Shown here: positions 1 to 6,232 of the stretch, in pieces
How positions within the stretch are numbered: the stretch's first letter is position 1
Layout of the letters: each line of letters opens with the position of its first letter
Assembly (NCBI GenBank): GCA_031264475.1
Contig: JAISEA010000004.1
Span: forward strand, 1 to 12,655
Length of the DNA: 12,655 nt
From: Treponema sp.
GTDB taxonomy: Bacteria > Spirochaetota > Spirochaetia > Treponematales > Breznakiellaceae
Direction of reading: 5' to 3'
Program-made: the position numbers and the translations under genes
Notes under the pieces: model-generated
Databases searched by the model: none
What the model was told of the DNA's origin: nothing
Seen by the model: only the letters and a program-made list of their open reading frames with translations

Positions 1-294
1 ATGTGTTCTAGGACTTCTAGAATGTGTTCCAAGACTTCTAGGGAGTCCCCCAAGACTCGCAGGGAGTCTCCCAAGACTCGTAGGATGTATCCCAAGACCC
101 GCAGAGAGTCTTCCAAGACCCGTAGGGAGTGTTCCAAGACTTCTAGGGAGTGTTCCAAGACTCGTAGAGAGTCTTCCAAGACCCGCGCAATGTATTCCCA
201 GAGTCGCGCGATACATCCCCAGAGTCGTGCGATACATCCCCTGAGTCGTGCGATACATCCCCTGACTCGCGCGATACATTCCCTGAGGCTATAG
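1..294. repeat. 21-bp tandem repeat array (14 units), possibly coding
   Basis: Fourteen consecutive 21-bp units fill the left edge and probably continue beyond it. Read from base 1 they give a 7-residue repeat with variants such as MCSKTSR, ESPKTRR, ECSKTRR, MYSQSRA and IHPLSRA, ending at TAG 292-294. Units near the left share a CCAAGAC core; the last five drift to CCCAGAGTCG and CCCTGAGTCG types. Because 21 is a multiple of three, an open frame is expected from the repeat itself, and at least one other forward frame also stays open through most of the array. No ribosome binding site or start can be judged because the window begins here. The Arg/Ser/Lys-rich peptide resembles no family I recognise. 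I treat this as a minisatellite first and a possible partial repeat protein second. Confidence 0.85.
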
Positions 295-381
295 AGATTT
301 TTTTGAAAAATAGTAACGCTTTGGTTTTACACGCCTAGCAAGGGAAAAATCGCGGCGCGTAATAGGTTGGACTCACCATGC

Positions 382-543
382 TTACAATTTAACCTTCCCC
401 GCCATTTCTATGAGCCTGAGACGCTTTCTATTCTTTATTATTTCCTTTAAAGCCTCATGTATAAGTGATGCCTCTGTGCTTTCCCCTGTCCATTTCATTG
501 CTTCATCCAATAGCGTTTTGTCTAAATCCAACGTAATCTTCAT
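382..543 (-). CDS. VapB-type antitoxin (orphan)
   Basis: A 53-residue protein of the VapB antitoxin type (Pfam VapB_antitoxin). The N-terminal MKITLDLDKTLLDEAM is the strand-helix start of a ribbon-helix-helix DNA-binding fold, followed by a helix with EASLIHEALKEIIKNR. Antitoxins of this type bind their own operator and neutralise a PIN-domain VapC RNase. The start at 543 is chosen over an upstream in-frame ATG at 573 because a perfect AGGAGG (plus-strand 551-556) sits 7 nt before it and the family begins exactly here. vapC normally follows within a few bases, but only about 85 non-coding bases and then the 21-bp array lie downstream, so no toxin is present in this position. It may be a remnant, a solitary repressor, or an antitoxin acting on a VapC encoded elsewhere. 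Confidence 0.8.
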   Translation of the reverse strand: MKITLDLDKTLLDEAMKWTGESTEASLIHEALKEIIKNRKRLRLIEMAGKVKL

Positions 544-564
544 TAAACCGCCTCCTATACCTAT

Positions 565-593
565 ACTATACATGATTCTTTATGCCCTATCAA
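565..593 (-). promoter_or_regulatory. Promoter of the vapB-like gene
   Basis: On the minus strand TTGATA (593-588), a 17-bp spacer and TATAGT (570-565) match a housekeeping sigma-70-type promoter at five of six positions in each box. Transcription would start near 558, giving a leader of about 15 nt that contains AGGAGG right at its 5' end. VapB proteins usually autorepress, so an operator overlapping this site is plausible but not visible as a clear palindrome. Confidence 0.6.
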
Positions 594-663
594 TAATTTA
601 TCCCGCCCTTTTCCATGCCTTTATGTTGTTAATTGATAGGATATTATGCTCTTTGTTCCGTCC

Positions 664-692
664 TTGACACGGAGGAATCGGTACAATATCAT
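664..692 (+). promoter_or_regulatory. Promoter of the adenine methylase gene, leaderless geometry
   Basis: TTGACA (664-669), 17 bp, then TATCAT (687-692): six of six and five of six matches to the sigma-70 consensus. Eight bases separate the -10 box from the ATG at 701, so the transcript should begin at about 699-701. The only Shine-Dalgarno-like string, GGAGG at 671-675, lies in the promoter spacer and would not be transcribed. Confidence 0.7.
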
Positions 693-700
693 CTAACATC

Positions 701-1678
701 ATGGAGAAAGCAAAACCATTTATTAAATGGGTGGGCGGTAAAGGGCGCCTTTTAGAACAGTTTGAACCTTACTATCCTAGTGAACTGAAAAGGGGTGTAA
801 TAAAAACCTATGTGGAACCTTTCCTCGGCGGCGGCGCGGTGTTCTTTTCAATAGCAGAAAAATATGAAATACAAAACGCCTATCTCTCCGACTTGAACCG
901 CGACCTTATCTTAACCTATAAGGTTATACAAAACAAACATACCGCATTACTTGACTTTTTGGAGCAATACCAAAAACAATACGATGAAACCCAAGCCGAT
1001 AAACGCCGCGATTTATTCCTCACGGTTCGTAAGTGTTTTAACGAACAGCGTTTTGACATAAACTACAAAAAAATATCCGATAATTGGACGCCAAGAGCCG
1101 CGCAGTTTATATTTCTCAATAAGACTTGTTTTAATGGGCTTTTTCGCCTTAACGCAAAGGGCGAATTTAACGTCCCTTTTGGCAAATATAAAACCGCGAG
1201 TATCTTTCGCCCTGATACTATCATTGCGGCTTCGCGCGCTTTACGAAACGCGGTAATAGAAAACACTGCGTATTCGGATTGTTACACACACGTCAACGCG
1301 GAGACCTTTGTCTACTTTGACCCGCCGTATCGCCCGATAACCCAAACATCTAGTTTTACCACGTATACCGGTTCTGAATTTACGGATAAACAACAAATAG
1401 AACTGCGGGACTTCTTTCAAAAATTGGATAAGGAAAAAGGAGCGAAACTTATGCTTTCAAATTCCGATCCAACAGGAATAAACCCCAACGATACCTTTTT
1501 TGAAAAGGCGTATCAGGGCTACAATATACATAAAATCTTCGCAAATAGAGCCGTAAACCGCAACAGCGCAGGGCGCGGAAAAATCAGCGAGTTGTTAATT
1601 ATAAGCTACACCCTTCGGGTGTCTGACGACTTCACACGGGTTGTTGTCCGAAAGGCGGACCCGCTGTCCCCATCTTGA
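701..1678 (+). CDS. DNA adenine methylase, D12 class (Dam/DpnII type)
   Basis: A 325-residue N6-adenine DNA methyltransferase of the MethyltransfD12 family. The SAM-binding signature is at residues 5-14 (KPFIKWVGGK) and 38-49 (VEPFLGGGAVFF); the catalytic DPPY is at 207-210. NKTCFNGLFRLNAKGEFNVP (140-159) is the block conserved in Dam, DpnII and MboI methylases, so methylation of A in GATC is likely but not proven. Family members usually end soon after the ELLIISY-like strand (297-303 here, about 280-290 aa in all). The extra tail of about 22 residues is encoded by a palindromic repeat (1608-1622) and the DNA after it, so it looks like read-through into repeat DNA. No cognate restriction gene is adjacent, so it is a solitary methylase or the remnant of a system. 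The gene is more AT-rich than murA downstream, which suggests transfer. Confidence 0.93.
   Translation: MEKAKPFIKWVGGKGRLLEQFEPYYPSELKRGVIKTYVEPFLGGGAVFFSIAEKYEIQNAYLSDLNRDLILTYKVIQNKHTALLDFLEQYQKQYDETQADKRRDLFLTVRKCFNEQRFDINYKKISDNWTPRAAQFIFLNKTCFNGLFRLNAKGEFNVPFGKYKTASIFRPDTIIAASRALRNAVIENTAYSDCYTHVNAETFVYFDPPYRPITQTSSFTTYTGSEFTDKQQIELRDFFQKLDKEKGAKLMLSNSDPTGINPNDTFFEKAYQGYNIHKIFANRAVNRNSAGRGKISELLIISYTLRVSDDFTRVVVRKADPLSPS
1608..1622. repeat. CACCCGAAGGGTG palindrome, copy 1 (inside the methylase 3' end)
   Basis: A six-base-pair stem, ACACCC/GGGTGT, with a TTC triloop. The same palindrome recurs at 1853-1865, 2189-2201 and 2231-2245 with a GAA loop (the opposite orientation), and a degenerate CCCC-GAA-GGGG form is at 1886-1896. 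This copy lies in frame within the methylase gene, just after the expected end of the family fold. Confidence 0.8.
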
Positions 1679-1679
1679 C

Positions 1680-1705
1680 GGAACCACGCTTGCAAGCGGG
1701 GTTCC
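1680..1705. repeat. 26-bp near-perfect palindrome after the methylase stop
   Basis: GGAACC (1680-1685) and GGTTCC (1700-1705) flank the perfect palindrome GCTTGCAAGC (1688-1697), with only one non-pairing position between arms. No T-run follows, so it is not an intrinsic terminator on either strand. A degraded relative containing GCTTGCA and GGGGTTTC lies at about 1789-1810. This looks like a REP-type dispersed element; whether it recurs in the genome cannot be seen here. Confidence 0.7.
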
Positions 1706-1908
1706 TACTCGTTGTTTGCAGGAGACTATGCGCTGTTCGTAGGAGCCTGTGCGCTGTTAGCAGGTGCCAGACACCCATCGTGTGGTGTGCTTGCACGCAG
1801 GCGGGGTTTCTCTGCGCTATTAAAAGAAGAGGCAGAGCAGGACGCTCTAACACACCCGAAGGGTGGGGAGGGGGGTGGCGGAAGACCCCGAAGGGGGAAC
1901 CGTAGACA

Positions 1909-1964
1909 GGGGCGCACCACAAGGTTTACCGTGTGCCTCCCTCCGTTGTGGAAAATTGCGCCCC
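1909..1964. repeat. Interrupted inverted repeat
   Basis: GGGGCGC (1909-1915) pairs with GCGCCCC (1958-1964), and just inside, CCACAA (1917-1922) pairs with TTGTGG (1946-1951), leaving a 23-base loop and a small asymmetric bulge. The 3' side is followed by CTCCTGAAAG rather than T residues, so a terminator is unlikely. Confidence 0.5.
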
Positions 1965-1974
1965 CCTCCTGAAA

Positions 1975-2002
1975 GTTAGTAGTTAATAGTTAATAGTTAG
2001 TA
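1975..2002. repeat. 7-bp tandem repeat, four units
   Basis: Four exact consecutive heptamers alternate between GTTAGTA (first and fourth) and GTTAATA (second and third). The reverse complement of GTTAGTA is TACTAAC, which occurs as a unit in the larger heptamer array at 2055-2124, so the two arrays are related in inverted orientation. Confidence 0.85.
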
Positions 2003-2054
2003 AAGGAAGACGGGCAAGCGCAGAGCAGAAAGAGGTATCAAAGCGCGAGCCTCC

Positions 2055-2124
2055 TGCTCTCTGCTCATTGCTAATTACTAACTGCTCATTGCTCTCTGCT
2101 CTCTGCTAACTGCTAATTATTACC
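2055..2124. repeat. 7-bp tandem repeat, ten units
   Basis: Ten uninterrupted heptamers fit a TGCTMWY-type consensus. Variants are TGCTCTC (three times), TGCTCAT (twice), TGCTAAT (twice), TGCTAAC, TACTAAC and a final TATTACC. Mixed variants in register suggest slippage plus point drift. The stretch 2021-2035 carries the complementary word GAGCAGA, so the tract 1975-2124 as a whole is roughly an inverted structure of heptamer repeats. Confidence 0.85.
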
Positions 2125-2172
2125 TGTTCCGTCATGTCAGTGGAAGCGGCGACCCCTTTCTTATAACGCCCA

Positions 2173-2244
2173 TTGTGAAGTATTGAAACACCCGAAGGGT
2201 GCGGATAACACCCCGTTGTGAAGTATTAGAACACCCGAAGGGTG
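2173..2244. repeat. 29-bp direct repeat pair ending in the CACCCGAAGGGTG palindrome
   Basis: Copy A is 2173-2201 and copy B 2216-2244, offset by 43 bp. They differ only at the middle GA/AG doublet. Both begin TTGTGAAGTATT and end in the 13-bp palindrome. Copy B ends directly against the -35 box of the murA promoter (TTGACG from 2245). Confidence 0.85.
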
Positions 2245-2267
2245 TTGACGCTTCTTTTGTTATCCGC
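2201..2267. repeat. 10-bp inverted repeat flanking the murA -35 region
   Basis: GCGGATAACA (2201-2210) is repeated exactly in inverted orientation as TGTTATCCGC (2258-2267), 47 bp apart. The right arm fills the 3' part of the murA promoter spacer and touches the -10 box. This is a possible two-site operator or a stem enclosing the direct repeat copy B. A binding protein is not identifiable from the window. Confidence 0.6.
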
Positions 2268-2273
2268 TAAACT
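2245..2273 (+). promoter_or_regulatory. murA operon promoter, leaderless geometry
   Basis: TTGACG (2245-2250), exactly 17 bp, then TAAACT (2268-2273): five of six and four of six consensus matches. Six bases separate the -10 box from the murA ATG, placing the predicted start site on the A at 2280. There is no Shine-Dalgarno sequence between 2255 and 2279. Confidence 0.6.
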
Positions 2274-2279
2274 AGCCCT

Positions 2280-3560
2280 ATGAAACAATACCATATCCAA
2301 GGCGGTTATCCCATAAGCGGGACTATTAAGGCAAGCGGCAACAAAAACGCCGCGCTTCCCTGCATCGCCGCCGCACTCTTAACCGACGAAACCATTGTCT
2401 TACGAAATATCCCAGACATAGAAGACGTTCGCGTCATGCTTGCCGCGTTCAAAGCCTTGGGGGGCGAAGCTGAAACGACCGCAAAAGGCGTGTGGCGCCT
2501 CAATTCGCGGAACATACGCGCCTCTAACATACCCCGCGAGTACGCAAAAAGCATAAGAGCGTCCATCTTGTTCGCGGGTCCCCTGCTTGCACGGACAGGT
2601 CTGGCTGTCCTACCGCCCCCCGGCGGAGACGTCATCGGCAGACGCAGACTAGACACGCACTTTCAGGCGCTCACCGAGCTTGGCGCAAGCGTTGACGAAG
2701 GCGAAGCGTTCACGTTCCACGCAAAAGAGCTTCGCGGCGCAGATATTTTCCTTGACGAAGCCTCCGTAACCGCCACCGAAAACGCCGTCATGACCGCAAG
2801 CCTTGCCCGCGGCACAACCACCCTCTCAAACGCCGCAAGCGAACCCCACGTTCAAGACCTCTGCCGTATGCTGTGCGCCATGGGCGCGAAAATAAGCGGC
2901 ATAGGCTCAAACATCCTCTCCATCGAAGGCGTGGAAAAATTGTCAGCCTGCGACTTTGAAATAGGCGCGGACTTCATGGAAGTCGGCTCCTTCATCGGTC
3001 TCGCCGCCGCCACACGCGGAGAGCTATACATAGAAGGCGCAAAGGTCAGCGACGTCCGCCCCGCCGTCCCCGCCTTCAAGAAGCTCGGCGTCGTATGGGA
3101 ACACAAAGATCGAGTAATCCACGTGCCGAAAGAACAATCCATGGAAGTGAATTGCGACCTAGGCGGCATGATACCCAAGATAGATGACGCGCCATGGCCA
3201 GGCTTCCCGCCAGACCTAACGAGCATCATCGCGGTAGTTGCCACACAGGTCAAGGGAACAGCGCTGATCCATGAGAAAATGTTCGAGTCCCGAATGTTCT
3301 TCGTCGATAAACTCATCGGTATGGGCGCGCGCATCGTGCTGTGCGACCCGCATCGCGCGGTTATTTCGGGTCCGTCCCCGCTTATCGGCGCCGAATTGGT
3401 CAGCCCTGACGTGCGCGCAGGCATGGCGCTCGTGATTGCGGCGATGACCGCCAAAGGCGAAAGCATCATACATAACGTCTACCAGATTGAACGGGGCTAC
3501 GAAAACCTCGTCGCCCGCCTATCCGCGCTTGGAGCGAAAATAACCGAGGAATATAAGTGA
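2280..3560 (+). CDS. murA: UDP-N-acetylglucosamine 1-carboxyvinyltransferase (MurA), Asp-type active site
   Basis: A 426-residue EPSP-synthase-fold enzyme that transfers enolpyruvate from PEP to UDP-GlcNAc, the first committed step of peptidoglycan synthesis in the cytoplasm. Length and start fit MurA: residues 6-25 contain the GGYPISG and KNAALP motifs with the conserved Lys22-Asn23, ENAVM is at 167-171, the WPGFPPDLT loop is at 306-314 with catalytic-type Asp312, and IERGYENL is at 403-410. The flexible loop reads PPPGGDVIGRRRLDTH (112-127), so Asp117 stands where most MurAs have the Cys that fosfomycin alkylates. Asp enzymes are known from Mycobacterium, Chlamydia and Borrelia and are active but fosfomycin-insensitive. 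The gene lacks a Shine-Dalgarno and appears leaderless. Its last four bases overlap the start of the next gene. A paralogue with a related function cannot be excluded, but the motifs favour MurA. Confidence 0.93.
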   Translation: MKQYHIQGGYPISGTIKASGNKNAALPCIAAALLTDETIVLRNIPDIEDVRVMLAAFKALGGEAETTAKGVWRLNSRNIRASNIPREYAKSIRASILFAGPLLARTGLAVLPPPGGDVIGRRRLDTHFQALTELGASVDEGEAFTFHAKELRGADIFLDEASVTATENAVMTASLARGTTTLSNAASEPHVQDLCRMLCAMGAKISGIGSNILSIEGVEKLSACDFEIGADFMEVGSFIGLAAATRGELYIEGAKVSDVRPAVPAFKKLGVVWEHKDRVIHVPKEQSMEVNCDLGGMIPKIDDAPWPGFPPDLTSIIAVVATQVKGTALIHEKMFESRMFFVDKLIGMGARIVLCDPHRAVISGPSPLIGAELVSPDVRAGMALVIAAMTAKGESIIHNVYQIERGYENLVARLSALGAKITEEYK

Positions 3561-4672
3561 TTTACATCCCAAGGCGTGAACTAGAAGACCTTTGTTCCGA
3601 TATTTTCCAACAACTAGGACTCCCACAAGACGAAGCCCGCGATTCCGCGGAAATACTCGTAGCCGCAGACGCGCGAGGCATTCGGAGCCACGGGGTTCAG
3701 CATATAAAGCGTTACGCAGACGGTATCACAGCCGGGCTTATCAAAGGCGGCGTTACCCCGACGGTTCTCCGTGAGACGCCTGTGTCCCTGACCTTGGACG
3801 CTGAGGGCGCAATGGGTCTCTCTTTGAGCAAACGCGCCATGCAAAAAGTAATCACAATGGCGGAAGAACACGGCTTGGGCGTTTGCAGTATCCGCAATTC
3901 CAACCATTTCGGTATCGCGGGTTATTATACGGAAATGGCGGCTCAAAAGGATATGCTCGGCATCGCCTTGTCAAACACAGCCGCGCTCGGCGTGCCTACT
4001 TTCGCAAAAAAAGCCATGTTCGGCACGAATCCTATCGCCTTTGCCGCGCCGGGGCATAACGGCAACTTGTTCAGTCTTGATATGGCTACAACCATAACCA
4101 CACGGGGCGTTATTGAAGTGCTTGAAAAAGAAGGAAAGCCTGTTCCGCCCGGTTTGGCTGTTGACCCTGACGGCAAGCCAGCAATAGACCCGACGAGTCT
4201 TATCGACGATATGCTCTACCAACGGGGCGGCGGTCTTCTGCCCCTCGGCGCGGAACGGAACGTTGTCTCTGGTTACAAAGGCTATGGTCTCGCGGTCATG
4301 GTGGATATTCTGACCGCGCTTTGCTCAGGCGGCGTTTTCGGCGAGGCTGTGCGGGACTCCGCGGTTACTTCCGCCCGCGTATGCCACTTCTTCATGGCTT
4401 TGCGGATAGATATTTTCCGCGATGTCGAGGAATTCAAGGACGATATGGATGAGATGCTGACCGCCTTGCGGGAATTGCCCCCGTCCGAAGACGCAAGCCG
4501 CGTCTTCTACGCGGGGTTGAAAGAACAGGAAGCCGCGGCCGCAAGCGACAGAAACGGCGTGCCTATACCGAAAAACGTTTGGGAGGATTTACAAAAGTTA
4601 ATGCTTGACATAAAAAAGCCAGCGAACCGCATGAATACGAGAAGCGATCCGCTGGCTACTATGACTATTTAG
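3557..4672 (+). CDS. Ldh2-family NAD(P)-dependent malate/lactate-type dehydrogenase
   Basis: A 371-residue protein of the Ldh_2 family (malate, L-sulfolactate, ureidoglycolate and 2,3-diketogulonate dehydrogenases), which reduces 2-oxo acids with NAD(P)H using a non-Rossmann fold. Diagnostic pieces are ADARGIRSHGVQ (37-48) with catalytic His45, RNSNHFGIAGYY (113-124), FGTNPIAFAAP (155-165), LDMATT (174-179), KGYGLAVMVD (241-250) and the C-terminal VPIPKNVWEDL (335-345). The substrate cannot be told from sequence. It begins with GTG in the GTGA overlap with the murA stop, indicating translational coupling and one transcript, although no biochemical link to MurA is obvious. Residues from about 353 on exceed the usual family end and are encoded by DNA that forms the terminator hairpin of the opposing rny gene. 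Confidence 0.9.
   Translation: MIYIPRRELEDLCSDIFQQLGLPQDEARDSAEILVAADARGIRSHGVQHIKRYADGITAGLIKGGVTPTVLRETPVSLTLDAEGAMGLSLSKRAMQKVITMAEEHGLGVCSIRNSNHFGIAGYYTEMAAQKDMLGIALSNTAALGVPTFAKKAMFGTNPIAFAAPGHNGNLFSLDMATTITTRGVIEVLEKEGKPVPPGLAVDPDGKPAIDPTSLIDDMLYQRGGGLLPLGAERNVVSGYKGYGLAVMVDILTALCSGGVFGEAVRDSAVTSARVCHFFMALRIDIFRDVEEFKDDMDEMLTALRELPPSEDASRVFYAGLKEQEAAAASDRNGVPIPKNVWEDLQKLMLDIKKPANRMNTRSDPLATMTI
4612..4657 (-). terminator. Probable intrinsic terminator of rny, inside the dehydrogenase gene
   Basis: Perfect 8-bp arms AGCCAGCG (4617-4624) and CGCTGGCT (4650-4657) with a 25-base loop. Read on the minus strand the second arm is followed by a T run (complement of the A tract at 4612-4616), starting 18 nt past the rny stop codon. 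On the plus strand no T run follows, so it works for rny only. The long loop lowers confidence. Confidence 0.55.
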
Positions 4673-4675
4673 AGT

Positions 4676-6214
4676 TTACCGCGCATATTCCACGACTCGC
4701 GTTTCCCTGATGATGGTCACTCTGATGCGTCCCGGATAGCGCAAATCAGTTTCAATTTTCTGTGCGATTTGTTTCGCCAAAACCTTGGATTGTTCGTCGT
4801 TGACAGACTTGTCGTCCACGATGATGCGGAGTTCTCTGCCCGCCTGAATCGCGTAAGTCTTGTCAACTCCAGAGAAACTCGCCGCGATATTTTCAAGGTT
4901 TTCGAGCCGTTTGATGTAGTTGTCGATGCTTTCCCTACGCGCGCCCGGACGCGCGGCTGAGATGGCGTCCGCTATCTGTACGATGACCGATTCGATGCAG
5001 GTAGGTTCAATGTCCCCGTGGTGCGCACCAATGGCGTTGATGACGCGGGGGTCTTCGCCCATTTTCCGCGCTATGTCCATGCCAAGCTCCGCGTGACCGA
5101 GGTCCGAGTCGGTTTCAGCGCCCTTGCCTATATCGTGGAGCAGAGCGGCTCGCCGCGCCAATTCCTTGTTCGCGCCTACCTCTGCCGCAAGTACCCCGGC
5201 GATAAGGGCGACCTCCTTGGAATGGTTCAACACGTTCTGCCCGTAGCTCGTGCGGAAGTAGAGCCGCCCCAAGGCGCGGATGCCGTCCTGCTTGATGTTG
5301 TGAATCCCCATGTCAAAGAGGGCGCGCTCGCCTTCTTCAAAGATACGCTGGGAAATCTCCCTACTCACCTTATTGACAATCTCTTCGATACGCGCGGGGT
5401 GGATGCGTCCATCTATGATAAGGCGCTCCAGGGCAATCTTTGCGATTTCGCGGCGAACTGAGTCGAAACACGAAATGACCACCGCTTCCGGCGTGTCGTC
5501 AATGATGATATCCACACCGGTGAGGGTTTCCAAGGCGCGGATGTTGCGCCCCTCCCGCCCGATGATACGTCCCTTCATTTCATCGTTGGGCAGGGTTACG
5601 GAGGTGACTGGCACCTCGCTTGTAACATCCACCGCGATTCTCTGCATAGACGCTACGATAATCTCCCGCGCCCTCTTTTCACCCGCGATATTGGCTTCAT
5701 TCTCAATCTTGTTGATAAGCGCTTGCGCGTCGTGACGCGCCTCATTTTCCAAATTACTGATGATTAACGCTTTTGCTTCGTCCCGCGTTAAACCCGATAT
5801 ACGTTCTAATTCCGCCCTGTACCTTTCCTCTTCCTTGCCGATAACCCTTTCCCGCGCCTGAAAAGACTTTTCTTTTTCGACAAGCGCCACTTCAACTCGT
5901 TCTAACTGGTTTACTTTTTTATCTATCGCTTCTTCTTTTTGCACGACACGCCGTTCGTATCGCTGTAGTTCTACCCTACGTTCCCGAGTCTCCCTTTCTT
6001 GCTGGTTCTTCTCTCGAATAATTTGATCCTTCGCTTCAAGAAGTAACTCCTTCTTTTTCGCTTCAGCCTCTTTAACCGCATCTTGCCTTATGCGGACGGA
6101 TTCTTGTTCCGCCGCCTTTACATGATATTTGGCGTATAGCCATCTAATTGTCCAACCTAACATCCAGCCCAAGATTAACCCGGCAAGAGGGAGTATTATA
6201 TACCTATACAACAT
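4676..6214 (-). CDS. rny: Ribonuclease Y
   Basis: A 512-residue membrane-anchored endoribonuclease that initiates mRNA decay in bacteria lacking an RNase E-centred degradosome. The order is textbook: an N-terminal transmembrane helix (about 5-27), a long charged coiled coil (about 33-180), a KH RNA-binding domain with GRIIGREGRNIRALE (215-229) and GVDIIIDDTP (233-242), then an HD phosphohydrolase domain with His331, LLHDIGKG (358-365) and AHHGD (397-401), ending in RVTIIRETRVVEYAR. Length matches the family (about 510-525). The ATG at 6214 has AAGGGG 7 nt upstream. It converges with the dehydrogenase gene, the two stops lying 3 nt apart, and is transcribed divergently from the lipoprotein gene. 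It appears monocistronic. Confidence 0.97.
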   Translation of the reverse strand: MLYRYIILPLAGLILGWMLGWTIRWLYAKYHVKAAEQESVRIRQDAVKEAEAKKKELLLEAKDQIIREKNQQERETRERRVELQRYERRVVQKEEAIDKKVNQLERVEVALVEKEKSFQARERVIGKEEERYRAELERISGLTRDEAKALIISNLENEARHDAQALINKIENEANIAGEKRAREIIVASMQRIAVDVTSEVPVTSVTLPNDEMKGRIIGREGRNIRALETLTGVDIIIDDTPEAVVISCFDSVRREIAKIALERLIIDGRIHPARIEEIVNKVSREISQRIFEEGERALFDMGIHNIKQDGIRALGRLYFRTSYGQNVLNHSKEVALIAGVLAAEVGANKELARRAALLHDIGKGAETDSDLGHAELGMDIARKMGEDPRVINAIGAHHGDIEPTCIESVIVQIADAISAARPGARRESIDNYIKRLENLENIAASFSGVDKTYAIQAGRELRIIVDDKSVNDEQSKVLAKQIAQKIETDLRYPGRIRVTIIRETRVVEYAR

Positions 6215-6232
6215 AACTCTACCCCTTACCTG

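Larger units (their letters stand above)
1679..2244. other. Gene-free, repeat-packed intergenic region
   Basis: About 570 bases with no credible gene. Short open frames on both strands do not resemble proteins and cross the repeats. Contents in order: the 26-bp palindrome, a degraded copy of it, CACCCGAAGGGTG palindromes, a G-rich stretch (1861-1877), a long inverted repeat (1909-1964), two heptamer arrays (1975-2002 and 2055-2124) and a 29-bp direct repeat pair (2173-2244). It separates an accessory methylase from a core operon. Confidence 0.75.

Noticed and set aside
544..573. Upstream ATG start for the vapB-like gene at 573
   Set aside because: The ATG at 573 would lie upstream of the predicted transcript start (near 558), the intervening residues (GIGGGL) are not family-like, and the ATG at 543 has a perfect AGGAGG.
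671..675. GGAGG as Shine-Dalgarno of the methylase
   Set aside because: It is 25 nt from the ATG and lies inside the spacer of a very good promoter (664-692), so it should not be in the transcript.
1632..1972. Several 60-95 codon open frames on both strands in the methylase-murA gap
   Set aside because: They overlap each other across palindromic repeats, have no plausible ribosome binding sites and read as low-complexity Arg/Cys/Pro-rich peptides.
2852..3469. 205-codon open frame antisense to murA
   Set aside because: It is a codon-bias shadow of murA. The composition is Ser/Thr/Met-rich with no family resemblance.
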